Shown one piece after another: positions 37,034 to 45,029 of a stretch of DNA of 64,000 nucleotides. Every line of letters begins with the position of its first letter. Position 1 is the first letter of the stretch. The stretch comes from Chloroflexus aurantiacus J-10-fl (GTDB lineage Bacteria; Chloroflexota; Chloroflexia; Chloroflexales; Chloroflexaceae), in the NCBI RefSeq assembly GCF_000018865.1, contig NC_010175.1, forward strand, positions 620,001-684,000. The letters run 5' to 3'. The notes beneath the pieces were generated by a model. The model did not search any database and had not been told where the DNA came from. It saw only the letters and a program-made list of their open reading frames with translations. A program made the position numbers and the translations under genes.

Positions 37034-38086
37034 TTATGGCAGCGGAGTTGGGGTTGGTTCAGGTACAAAGACCTCGTCTTCACCGTAAACCCGCGGTGGC
37101 AAGGGACGCGGCAGGGGCAGACCGTACTCGCGCACCAACAGATCGAGGGTGACACCACTGGTCGACTCAATAGCGTCGTCGTTTGCCCCACGCAGCGCCA
37201 GCACAATCCGGGCCTGTGACTGTAACGCAAACTCCAGCAGTTCAATTTCCTGATCGGTCAAGGCCAGCACAACAACCCATACCCCTTCAGTTAACGTGCT
37301 AGGCGTTGTAGCCCCACCTTCAGCAGTCTGAGCACCAGTAATCGGCTGCCCTGATGCATCAACTTGTGGCAGACTCGACGAAGCAGGTGGTGTAACGGCC
37401 TCAGTAGTGGTTTCTTCTCCCTCTGTGGGAGCCGGTAGCGCAGGGCGCACAATTTGCAATACCTGAGCACGCTGAATGATCGTCTTGGTAGAGAAGAAGG
37501 TCTGATTTTCGCCGTACTGGTACTCCCGTACAAGCTGGTCGACGTCATTCACGGTAATAACCTGCACAGGGCCGGGACGGATAATCTGGCGTTCAACTGA
37601 AAACGTAGCAATCACGTCAACAAAGTCATTGACGGCAACCTGATCGGCAACACCCGACAGGCTGTTAACAATCAGCGGATAGGCTTTTACCTGAGCCTGA
37701 CCAGGTTCAGCAGTAGGTATACGCTGCGCCAGACCGGCTTCACGAATATTATCTTTCCGGATCGATTGTCCGGCTACAACCGGATTGATCAACAGTTTGC
37801 CCAAAACATCATTAATGTTGCTAAATTCGTTTGCTTCGTCAAATTCGGTTACCGGTACTTCAACAACATCAAGCAAAGAAGGATCATTCAATAGTGTATT
37901 GGCCTCGAGATCGACACGGGCCTGAACGACTGACACCAATGGCACTGCTGTCGGCGGTGGAGGTACTTCGGGTGTTTGTGAGGTGGTGGATGTTGCAGCC
38001 CCGCCGCGTAACAGCAAGAAAGCCGCCAATCCACCGATAATGACGATAAGTCCGATCAGTAGAAACAGTAATGCGCCACGTCGCAT
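37034..38086 (-). CDS. cpaB: CpaB-like Flp pilus assembly protein (SAF domain)
   Basis: About 350 residues. One N-terminal membrane helix (about 8-28), then a SAF domain (about 50-115) with VVQARVDLEANTLL and PVVAGQSIRKDNI, then a larger external domain and Pro-rich tail. CpaB/RcpC proteins are periplasmic parts of Tad systems. ATG 38086 with AGGAAGG upstream is preferred to TTG 38095. It is the first gene of the tad-like cluster, with 132 bases before cpaE. No secretin (cpaC) follows, consistent with a cell lacking a classical outer membrane. Confidence 0.85.
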   Translation of the reverse strand: MRRGALLFLLIGLIVIIGGLAAFLLLRGGAATSTTSQTPEVPPPPTAVPLVSVVQARVDLEANTLLNDPSLLDVVEVPVTEFDEANEFSNINDVLGKLLINPVVAGQSIRKDNIREAGLAQRIPTAEPGQAQVKAYPLIVNSLSGVADQVAVNDFVDVIATFSVERQIIRPGPVQVITVNDVDQLVREYQYGENQTFFSTKTIIQRAQVLQIVRPALPAPTEGEETTTEAVTPPASSSLPQVDASGQPITGAQTAEGGATTPSTLTEGVWVVVLALTDQEIELLEFALQSQARIVLALRGANDDAIESTSGVTLDLLVREYGLPLPRPLPPRVYGEDEVFVPEPTPTPLP

Positions 38087-38353
38087 AGAAGGCAACCTTC
38101 CTGTTCAGAGCGAAGTCAGGTGACTCCGCGCATTGCGTTGCCATTATAGCATACGCAAGCAAGAGGTGACAGGAATGTGACACCTTACTTTAGTACTTTA
38201 CGTGGCCTGGTACTGAATGGCTATTAAGTTTCTAGTCGGTCAGCGAATTCACACAGATTGCATGATACTTTTAGTACCTTCAGTAAGATTAGCCTCACAG
38301 TCTATGTCCAGAGAACAATACTGCGCTTGATAATTCACACTATTTTAGTAACC

Positions 38354-39238
38354 TTACGACAAATAGTCGTTTTCTCCATCCAGAAAGCGAGCAATTGTCT
38401 GATAACATGCTGCCGGTTCCTCAACCATAGGTACATGACCACAATTGGGAATGAAGACCACCTGTACATCCGGTAAAACACGACTGAGCATCTCGACATT
38501 GACCGGTGGAAAGACCGGATCGTCACTGCCACTAATCAGAACAACCGGCGGTAATGGAAGTTGCAATAGTCGTTTCAGACGGGGATGTCCCATAATGGCT
38601 GCGGTCTCGATAGCTACCAGCGGATCCATTGCCGCCAGATCGGCAATGCCTTGCGCCAGCAATGAACGGTCAAGCGGTTGTCGCACCAGCGGTCGCGCCA
38701 GGAGGTCCGGCGTTGGTGGCAATGCCCAGAGTGCCTGTCGCCAGGTAGAGGTATATTCCCACCAGGGACGCCACCATACCAGCAATGGTCGCCAGTAAGC
38801 CGCAGCCACCTGCCACTGTGCGCCGGCCAGCGTGACCAGTGCATCCTCGTACAGGTTAGCGCCAATCCCAAAACTCACCAGGCCGAGACGCTCTACCCGT
38901 GCACCGGCCAGACCAGCGACAGCAAGCGCCACTGCGGCGCCGAGAGAATGGCCCACTAATGCAAATCGATCAATATCCAGAGCATCGGCCACTGCCAGCA
39001 CCGCCCGCGCAGACGACTCCAGAGAAACCGGTTCGAGCGGTGCCGGAGATGCGCCACAACCGGGAAGGTCAATTGCGATCAGGCGCCGGTTGGGTAAGAA
39101 CGCTGGTGCCGCCTGCCAGTAACGGCTGGAAGCACCCCAGCCGTGGATAAAGATCAGAGGACGCCCCTGCCCGGAAACCCGAAAGGCGACCGGACCGAGT
39201 GGACTTTCAATTTCCCAGAGTGTTGAAGATGTTGACAT
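38354..39238 (-). CDS. Alpha/beta hydrolase
   Basis: About 294 residues of the alpha/beta hydrolase fold. The nucleophile elbow is GHSLG, the oxyanion region is FIHGWGASSRYW, the acid is probably in SGSDDPVFPP, and the base His is in NCGHVPMVEEP. Substrates of this family range widely (esters, haloalkanes, lactones), so no activity is assigned. The frame is open 65 codons upstream, but ATG 39238 follows AGAGGAGG exactly, so I start there. It is monocistronic. Confidence 0.88.
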   Translation of the reverse strand: MSTSSTLWEIESPLGPVAFRVSGQGRPLIFIHGWGASSRYWQAAPAFLPNRRLIAIDLPGCGASPAPLEPVSLESSARAVLAVADALDIDRFALVGHSLGAAVALAVAGLAGARVERLGLVSFGIGANLYEDALVTLAGAQWQVAAAYWRPLLVWWRPWWEYTSTWRQALWALPPTPDLLARPLVRQPLDRSLLAQGIADLAAMDPLVAIETAAIMGHPRLKRLLQLPLPPVVLISGSDDPVFPPVNVEMLSRVLPDVQVVFIPNCGHVPMVEEPAACYQTIARFLDGENDYLS

Positions 39239-39475
39239 GACAAACCTCCTCTGTTTGCAATATCCACTATAATCCCAGACAGTTACAGGCATTGACATTT
39301 GTCTCATCCAGCGTTGAAAGGCTGTATGATGATGGATGGCATCCACGTAACGATTACCCGATAGTCTGACGATTGTGACTACGAACACTATGTGCACAGG
39401 GAAATAATCTGCAAGAGTGCCTGCTGCCTGCATGTATGATCTGACGTCAAGCCATTTATCGCGACAAAAAACGAT

Positions 39476-40162
39476 ATGTCATCAATCATTCACAACCTTG
39501 TCAATGATCTGGCCGCAATGGCAGCCCCGCCTCACACGGTGAATATGTATGCTCATCAGGCTGCCGATGAGCAGGAGGCGCACGGCAATGCTATTCGGCG
39601 AAACAATCTGGTTCTGGCCCTCACGCTGGCGTTAGAACGCGGCCCTGATCTGTTGCTGATTGGCGAGGCACCCGGTTACAATGGTGCTCGTCGCACCGGC
39701 GTGCCTTTTACCAGTGAACAGATTCTGTTAGCCGGAGTTGACCCACCGGGTCAGTTTGGCACCACTCGTGGGTTTGCCCTGGCAACAACCGATGGTCGCA
39801 TCTCGCGGGAGCAAACGGCAACCATTGTGTATCGTGAGCTACAAGCGCTGAATCGCTTTGCAGTCGGTTGGAATGCGTTTCCGCTGCATCCGCACCGACC
39901 TGGCCAACCGCAGAGCAATCGCACCCCACTTCAGCGTGAAGTGATGCTTGGCTTGCCCTTCCTGTTGCGGTTTTGCCTGCTTTTTCCTCGTTGCCCGGTA
40001 GTGGCGATGGGGCGTATCGCCGATCAGGCGCTCTCCCGCCTCGGTATTGTCCATGCCGTAGTCCGCCATCCAGCCCAGGGTGGGGCGCAGATGTTTGCCG
40101 CAGGGTTGCGTCGTCTGTTCATGCAGAGTGACGAGTCAACACCTGCGCAAAATCCGGTATAA
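39476..40162 (+). CDS. Uracil-DNA glycosylase-like protein
   Basis: 228 residues. The segment LLLIGEAPGYNGARRTGVPFTSE matches the active-site region of the uracil-DNA glycosylase superfamily (the GEAPG motif), and the C-terminal VRHPAQGG fills the place of the HPSP-type loop. The middle has FAVGWNAFPLHPH. The protein is divergent from families 1, 4 and 5, so activity on uracil is inferred only. The start at 39476 has no ribosome site. It ends 38 bases before the amylase gene. Confidence 0.75.
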   Translation: MSSIIHNLVNDLAAMAAPPHTVNMYAHQAADEQEAHGNAIRRNNLVLALTLALERGPDLLLIGEAPGYNGARRTGVPFTSEQILLAGVDPPGQFGTTRGFALATTDGRISREQTATIVYRELQALNRFAVGWNAFPLHPHRPGQPQSNRTPLQREVMLGLPFLLRFCLLFPRCPVVAMGRIADQALSRLGIVHAVVRHPAQGGAQMFAAGLRRLFMQSDESTPAQNPV

Positions 40163-40200
40163 TGCAACAAACGCATTAATTGACAAAGAAACGGTTTCCT

Positions 40201-41952
40201 ATGCATCGAATAATTGTTACCCTGCTTACCATCAGTGTACTCGTTGCCTGTGGTGCGCCAGCAGCCGGGCCAACCGCACCGGCTGCATCGCCCACCGTAG
40301 CCGGCACCCCGACCAATTCGCGTCCGCCAACGCCAACCCGTGATCCGCGCCTGCCAACCTTGCCGCCGCGTATAACGCCCGGCCCTACGGCCACACCTTT
40401 TCCGCTTGAAGCCGGCTGGTGGGATGGGGCTGTCTGTTATGAAATTTTCGTGCGCTCGTTTTACGATAGCGACGGCGACGGCAACGGTGATCTGAACGGC
40501 ATTATCGCCAAACTTGACTATCTCAATGATGGCGATCCCAACACGACCACCGATCTGGGCATCAATTGTATCTGGCTGATGCCGGTCGCCGAAGCTGCCA
40601 GTTATCACGGCTACGACACGATTGACTATTACACGGTCGAACGCGACTACGGCACCAATGAGGATTTCAAGCGTCTGGTTGCCGAAGCGGAACGGCGCGG
40701 GATTAAAATCATCATCGATTTAGTACTGAACCATACCAGTACCCAACACCCGTGGTTTCAAGAGGCATTACGCGACCCCAACTCACCGTACCGCGACTGG
40801 TATTTGTGGTCGGCGATTGACCCTGGCTATCGTGGCCCATTCGGCAACAATGTGGTCTGGCACAAATCACCCATTCGTGATGAATATTATTACGGCGTGT
40901 TCTGGGGTGGTATGCCCGATCTCAACTATCGCAATCCGGCAGTCACTGCCGAAGCCTACAAGATTGCTCGCTTTTGGGTTGAAGAGATGGGGGTTGCCGG
41001 CTTCCGTCTCGACGCGATCAAGCATCTGATCGAATATTACACTCTCCAGGAAGACACCGTCGAGACCTTTGAATGGTTGCGCGAGTTTCGACGTTTTCTC
41101 GACCGGGAACTACCCGGAACCTTCACGATTGGCGAAGTCTTCAACGGCAACCCGCGCACGCTGGCACCGTACTATCCTGACCAGCTCGATTACTATTTCG
41201 AGTTTGAAGTCGCCAATCAGATTCGCGGCGCGGCCAACACCGGTCTATCGCGATTGTTTATGCAGGCGGTGCAGGATGCCTACACAAAACTACCCTATCA
41301 ACGCTGGGCACCCTTCCTGACCAATCACGACCAGAACCGCGTGATGTCGGTGTTGGGTGATGACGTGGCGAAGGCAAAACTGGCTGCGCTGGCTCTGCTG
41401 ACCATGCCGGGACTGCCCTTCATCTATTATGGTGAAGAGATCGGCATGCTGGGGGTGAAACCGGATGAGCGTATTCGCACCCCAATGCAGTGGACGAAGG
41501 AGGAGTTTGGCGGATTCTCAGCCGGTATTCCCTGGCAGCAGCCGCAGAGCGATTACCCGGTCAAGAATGTGATGTTACAAGACCAGGATCCCGAATCGCT
41601 GCTCAACACCTACCGGCAGTTAATTCATCTCCACGTGAATACACCGGCACTGGCGACCGGTGATTTCTGGCCGTTAACTGCTAACGGTGCCAGTGTCGCC
41701 GCGTACATCAGGCGCAGTGGTGAAGACATGGTTTTGGTGGTGATTAATTTTGACAAAGTACCCACGCCACCGTTTACACTATCATCAGGTGAGAGCGACC
41801 TGCCGGCAGGCACCTACCAGGTGACCGCACTCTTCGGCACGCCACCGGCACCGCCGGTGCCGCTTACCATCGCCGACGGGCGTATCGTGGAGTATCAACC
41901 GGGGATCGAAATACCGGCTCAAACCGGATACATATTCAGGTTGGAGCGCTAA
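40201..41952 (+). CDS. Secreted GH13 alpha-amylase lipoprotein
   Basis: About 583 residues. The N-terminus is a lipoprotein signal with lipobox VLVAC, then a Pro/Thr-rich linker (about 25-75) and a complete GH13 barrel. Catalytic residues sit in GFRLDAIKH (nucleophile), TIGEVFNG (acid) and FLTNHDQNR; DLVLNHTS is the first region. DSDGDGNGDLNG at the barrel entrance is an oligo-1,6-glucosidase/amylase-type calcium loop. It would cut starch or glycogen outside the cell and supply the ABC importer at 11.6-15.6 kb. ATG 40201 gives the proper signal peptide; TTG 40180 is less likely. The stop overlaps the next ATG. Confidence 0.9.
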   Translation: MHRIIVTLLTISVLVACGAPAAGPTAPAASPTVAGTPTNSRPPTPTRDPRLPTLPPRITPGPTATPFPLEAGWWDGAVCYEIFVRSFYDSDGDGNGDLNGIIAKLDYLNDGDPNTTTDLGINCIWLMPVAEAASYHGYDTIDYYTVERDYGTNEDFKRLVAEAERRGIKIIIDLVLNHTSTQHPWFQEALRDPNSPYRDWYLWSAIDPGYRGPFGNNVVWHKSPIRDEYYYGVFWGGMPDLNYRNPAVTAEAYKIARFWVEEMGVAGFRLDAIKHLIEYYTLQEDTVETFEWLREFRRFLDRELPGTFTIGEVFNGNPRTLAPYYPDQLDYYFEFEVANQIRGAANTGLSRLFMQAVQDAYTKLPYQRWAPFLTNHDQNRVMSVLGDDVAKAKLAALALLTMPGLPFIYYGEEIGMLGVKPDERIRTPMQWTKEEFGGFSAGIPWQQPQSDYPVKNVMLQDQDPESLLNTYRQLIHLHVNTPALATGDFWPLTANGASVAAYIRRSGEDMVLVVINFDKVPTPPFTLSSGESDLPAGTYQVTALFGTPPAPPVPLTIADGRIVEYQPGIEIPAQTGYIFRLER

Positions 41953-42728
41953 TGTTACGAAAAGTAACTGCAACTCGTTATGTCACACCGTTGCGTGAAG
42001 GCGGTTCATTACCGGCGATTGTCGAAGCCGATGATGATGGCCTGTACGTCGTAAAGTTTCGCGGGGCAGGACAGGGGCCAAAAGTGCTGGTTGCCGAGCT
42101 GATCTGTGGTGAACTGGCGCGTGCGCTTGGCCTGCCCGTTCCAGAGCTGGTGTTGATTGAGATCGATCCGGCGTTGGGACGCAACGAACCGGATGGTGAG
42201 ATTCAAGACCTGATTACAGCCAGCGCCGGATTGAATCTAGCCGTTGATTTCCTGCCCGGTGCGCTGGCATTTGATCCGACATCTGTCCGTGCACTTGACC
42301 GTAAACTGGCGTCACTTATCGTCTGGTTTGATGCCTTCATCACCAATGTTGATCGCACGCCCCGCAACACCAATCTCCTCTGGTGGCACCGCCGGCTCTT
42401 CTTGATCGACCACGGTGCAGCGCTGTACATTCATTACACCTGGAATGATTACCAGAATCACGCTCGCAAACCCTTCAGCCAGATTCGCGATCATGTGTTG
42501 ATAGCAGCGGCCAGCGATCTGGAAGCAGCCGACCGTGAACTGGCAGATCATATCAACACAGATCTGCTCTGGCGCATTGTGGCGAACGTCCCCGATGAAT
42601 GGCTTATTGACCAGCGGTTTTCCTCAGTAGAAGACCACCGTGCAGCCTATGTTGAATATTTGAGTCTACGACTCGCTGCACCGCGCGCATTCGTACAGGA
42701 GGCTATCGATGTCCACGAGCGCCTTTGA
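41952..42728 (+). CDS. HipA-like kinase domain protein
   Basis: 258 residues. The fold is that of HipA-type kinases: Lys in LYVVKFRG, catalytic loop AFITNVDRTPRNTN and the metal site LIDHGAAL. It lacks the HipA N-terminal domain and is the short form found next to DUF3037 proteins. The substrate is unknown; classical HipA phosphorylates glutamyl-tRNA synthetase. The ATG shares one base with the amylase stop (TAATG), which is probably chance coupling, and its end overlaps DUF3037 by 20 bases. Confidence 0.82.
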   Translation: MLRKVTATRYVTPLREGGSLPAIVEADDDGLYVVKFRGAGQGPKVLVAELICGELARALGLPVPELVLIEIDPALGRNEPDGEIQDLITASAGLNLAVDFLPGALAFDPTSVRALDRKLASLIVWFDAFITNVDRTPRNTNLLWWHRRLFLIDHGAALYIHYTWNDYQNHARKPFSQIRDHVLIAAASDLEAADRELADHINTDLLWRIVANVPDEWLIDQRFSSVEDHRAAYVEYLSLRLAAPRAFVQEAIDVHERL

Positions 42729-43137
42729 ATATGCATTACTGCGCCTGGTGCCACGGGTAGAGCGTGGTGAGCAGATCAACATTGGGGTGGTGTTGTTGTG
42801 TCGGCAACATCGCTTTTTGGGGATACGGATTCATCTCAACGAGGCACGGATTGCCGCTCTCTGGCCTGATCTCGACCTGGCGCCGGTGCACGAGCAACTG
42901 GCGGCGTTTGAAATGGTGTGTGCCGGTGGTGCTGGAGCCGGGCCGATTGGCGAATTGCCGATTTACGAGCGCTTTCGCTGGCTGACGGCAACGCGCAGTA
43001 CAATGATCCAGCCGTCAGCAGTGCACTGCGGCTTGTGCGATGCTCCACAGGTGATGCTCGACCATATCTTTCAGCAGATGGTCGTCTTGCCGGGTCAGGC
43101 GATTGACGAACGCGCTCACGAGGCAGGCGCTTTATAA
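42709..43137 (+). CDS. DUF3037 family protein
   Basis: 142 residues. The family start FEYALLRLVPRVERGEQINIGVVL is clear. Its function is not known. It overlaps the HipA-like kinase gene by 20 bases and has its own CAGGAGG site, and the same pair recurs widely, so the two probably act together (a toxin-antitoxin-like or regulatory pair is one possibility). Its stop overlaps the stop of the convergent roadblock gene by six bases. Confidence 0.83.
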   Translation: MSTSAFEYALLRLVPRVERGEQINIGVVLLCRQHRFLGIRIHLNEARIAALWPDLDLAPVHEQLAAFEMVCAGGAGAGPIGELPIYERFRWLTATRSTMIQPSAVHCGLCDAPQVMLDHIFQQMVVLPGQAIDERAHEAGAL

Positions 43138-43503
43138 CTCAACCCGTACCCGCTCGATCATTGCCTGGAGGGCAAAGCGGGCCTTACCCAGATTTGCAGT
43201 TTCGCTCAGCACCCCAAGGATACCGTAGTAGCCGGGAATAATTTGCGAAGCCAGCATCAAGAGCGCATCGGTTTCGAGAACCAGATCGCGCACATAACCA
43301 ACCCCGATCCGATCAGCCGCTGCCGCTGCCCGCGAGGCTAAATCGGCCAGTTCAAGTTCGGCCAGTTCGATATCGAAGTCGAGTTCGGCAGCACCTGGAT
43401 GGTAGGCAATTGCCACACTCAGACCATCGGTACCGATGATGCCGGCGAACTGCGCGCCTTTCACGCCGGTAATAGCTTCATTCAAAATGGTATTGACATT
43501 CAT
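43132..43503 (-). CDS. Roadblock/LC7 domain protein
   Basis: 123 residues, one roadblock/LC7 domain: MNVNTILNEAITGVKGAQFAGIIGTDGLSV opens the family, with an alpha-beta-beta-alpha pattern after. Bacterial members (MglB-like) often act as partners of small Ras-like GTPases in polarity and motility, but no GTPase gene is nearby. The start ATG 43503 has no clear ribosome site. Upstream lies a 70-bp tandem repeat. Confidence 0.75.
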   Translation of the reverse strand: MNVNTILNEAITGVKGAQFAGIIGTDGLSVAIAYHPGAAELDFDIELAELELADLASRAAAAADRIGVGYVRDLVLETDALLMLASQIIPGYYGILGVLSETANLGKARFALQAMIERVRVEL

Positions 43504-43560
43504 ACAGGTTTACTGCAATTAACAGGCTTGCTGAAAGAGTATTTCGGTTGTTGTAGCCCC

Positions 43561-43840
43561 TTCCCTGGCATCCCCCCGATGGGGAGGGAGGACGCCCCCC
43601 TCCTGCCCCCCCGCTGGGGGGAGGAAATATGCGCCTGGGATTTCCCCGCTGGCGGAGGACGCCCCCCTCCTGACCTCCCCCCGTTGGGGAGAGAAAATGT
43701 GCGCCTGGGATTTCCCCGCTGGCGGAGGACGCCCCTCTCCTGACCTCTCCCCGTTGGGGAGAGAAAATGTGCGCCTGGGATTTCCCCGCTGGCGGAGGAC
43801 GCCCCCCCTGACATCCCTCCGTTGAGGGGGAGGAAGTACC
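43561..43840. repeat. Tandem repeat, four units of 70 bp
   Basis: The unit GCGCCTGGGATTTCCCCGCT...GAGAGAAAATGT begins at 43631, 43701 and 43771, exactly 70 bases apart. A more diverged unit precedes it from 43561. The second and third are nearly identical. It is C-rich on the plus strand and each unit holds CCCCGTTGGGGAG-type inverted repeats. It lies between the roadblock gene and recR and has no coding sense on either strand. It is the only notable content in the 43504-43897 gap. Confidence 0.85.
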
Positions 43841-43897
43841 TTTTTTGGCTTTCGACAGGAAGGAAGGACATTTGGCAATACTAACCCAGGCACCGGC

Positions 43898-44512
43898 TTA
43901 CAACTCACGTCGTCCTTCAAAGGCGGAGCCAAGCGTTTCCGGATCGGCCCATTCGAGATCGCCACCGGTCGGCAACCCCCGTGCTGGCCGGGTCACCCGT
44001 ACACCAAGAGGTGCGAGGTCGCGAAGCAGCAGAAAGGCGGTGGCCTCACCCTCGGTATTGGGGTTTGTGGCAAGGATCACTTCCTGAACAGGTTCGGAGC
44101 GAACCCGCGCGAGTAGCTCTTCAATCTTGAGATCTTCGCGATAGATACCTTCGAGCGGAGCAATGTGGCCGTGGAGGACATGATACAGACCGCGGTAGGC
44201 ACCGGTGCGCTCGATAGCCAGCACATCGAGCGGCTCTTCAACCACACAGATTTTGGTTTGATCGCGCGACGGATCGAGACAAATTGCACACAGCTCACCC
44301 ACGGTGATGTTAAAACAGCGTCGGCAGTAGCCAACCTGTTCTTTCACATCGAGAATAGCTTGCGCCAGCGCCAGCGCCTGTTTTGGTTCAGCCCGTAAGA
44401 GATAAAAGGTCAGACGTGACGCCGTCTTTGGGCCGATACCGGGCAGTTTGGCAAATTCCTCGATTAGACGAGCCACCGGTGCGGCAATCAATTGATCCGT
44501 GCGAACGGTCAT
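43898..44512 (-). CDS. recR: Recombination protein RecR
   Basis: 204 residues. RecR works with RecO and RecF to load RecA at gaps. The N-terminal helix-hairpin-helix IEEFAKLPGIGPKTASRLTF, the four-cysteine zinc motif CRRCFNITVGELCAIC and the Toprim domain (ICVVEEPLDVLAIE, ATNPNTEGEATA) are all there. ATG 44512 follows GGTGGAG. It is the third gene of dnaX-ybaB-recR, the usual order, 79 bases after ybaB. Confidence 0.96.
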   Translation of the reverse strand: MTVRTDQLIAAPVARLIEEFAKLPGIGPKTASRLTFYLLRAEPKQALALAQAILDVKEQVGYCRRCFNITVGELCAICLDPSRDQTKICVVEEPLDVLAIERTGAYRGLYHVLHGHIAPLEGIYREDLKIEELLARVRSEPVQEVILATNPNTEGEATAFLLLRDLAPLGVRVTRPARGLPTGGDLEWADPETLGSAFEGRREL

Positions 44513-44591
44513 ATCATCTCCACCACAGATTCGTCGGTGACAATGCGCAATGCCGACGCATTCCCCTCATCACCAGGACGACAATGCCGGT

Positions 44592-44894
44592 TTAGAACAA
44601 CCCCTTGAGACCACCAGTCAACGGCTGCATACGCTCTTCGGCCAACTGCTGCGCTTTGCGCGAGGCGTCATTGATCGCAACTAACAACAGATCCTGCAAC
44701 ATCTCAACATCATCAGGATCGACAACCTCTGGCGAAATCGTGATCGATTGCACTTCGCGATGACCGTTCATTTTGACCGTGATCGCACCACCACCAGCCG
44801 TACCTTCGACAATGGTGGCAGCCAGTTCTTCCTGCACCTTCTGCATCTGGCGTTGCATCTGTTGAGCCATTTGCATGAGCTGACGCTGATTCAT
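44592..44894 (-). CDS. ybaB: YbaB/EbfC family nucleoid-associated protein
   Basis: 100 residues. It forms DNA-binding dimers that coat the nucleoid. The N-terminal QRQMQKVQEELAATIVEGTAGGGAITVKMNGHREVQ and VDPDDVEMLQDLLLVAINDA are the family signature. ATG 44894 follows GGGAG. It lies between dnaX and recR, the typical position. Confidence 0.95.
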   Translation of the reverse strand: MNQRQLMQMAQQMQRQMQKVQEELAATIVEGTAGGGAITVKMNGHREVQSITISPEVVDPDDVEMLQDLLLVAINDASRKAQQLAEERMQPLTGGLKGLF

Positions 44895-45029
44895 CAGACA
44901 GACTCCCTTCTATTCACCTTAATATTGCAATTGCCTGTACCAGAACACGTGAAGCCGGCGAAGACATGTGAGCGTAGATATGGGTAGAGTACCACACTGC
45001 TACACAATTGTACAGCTATCCCGCAAACA

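Noticed and set aside
43561-43840. CRISPR-like array
   Set aside because: The 70-bp units are directly joined and nearly identical throughout; there are no alternating unique spacers and no cas genes.
43500-43965. Gly/Pro-rich open frames over the 70-bp tandem repeat
   Set aside because: They read through a C-rich minisatellite in several frames at once, so they are composition artefacts.
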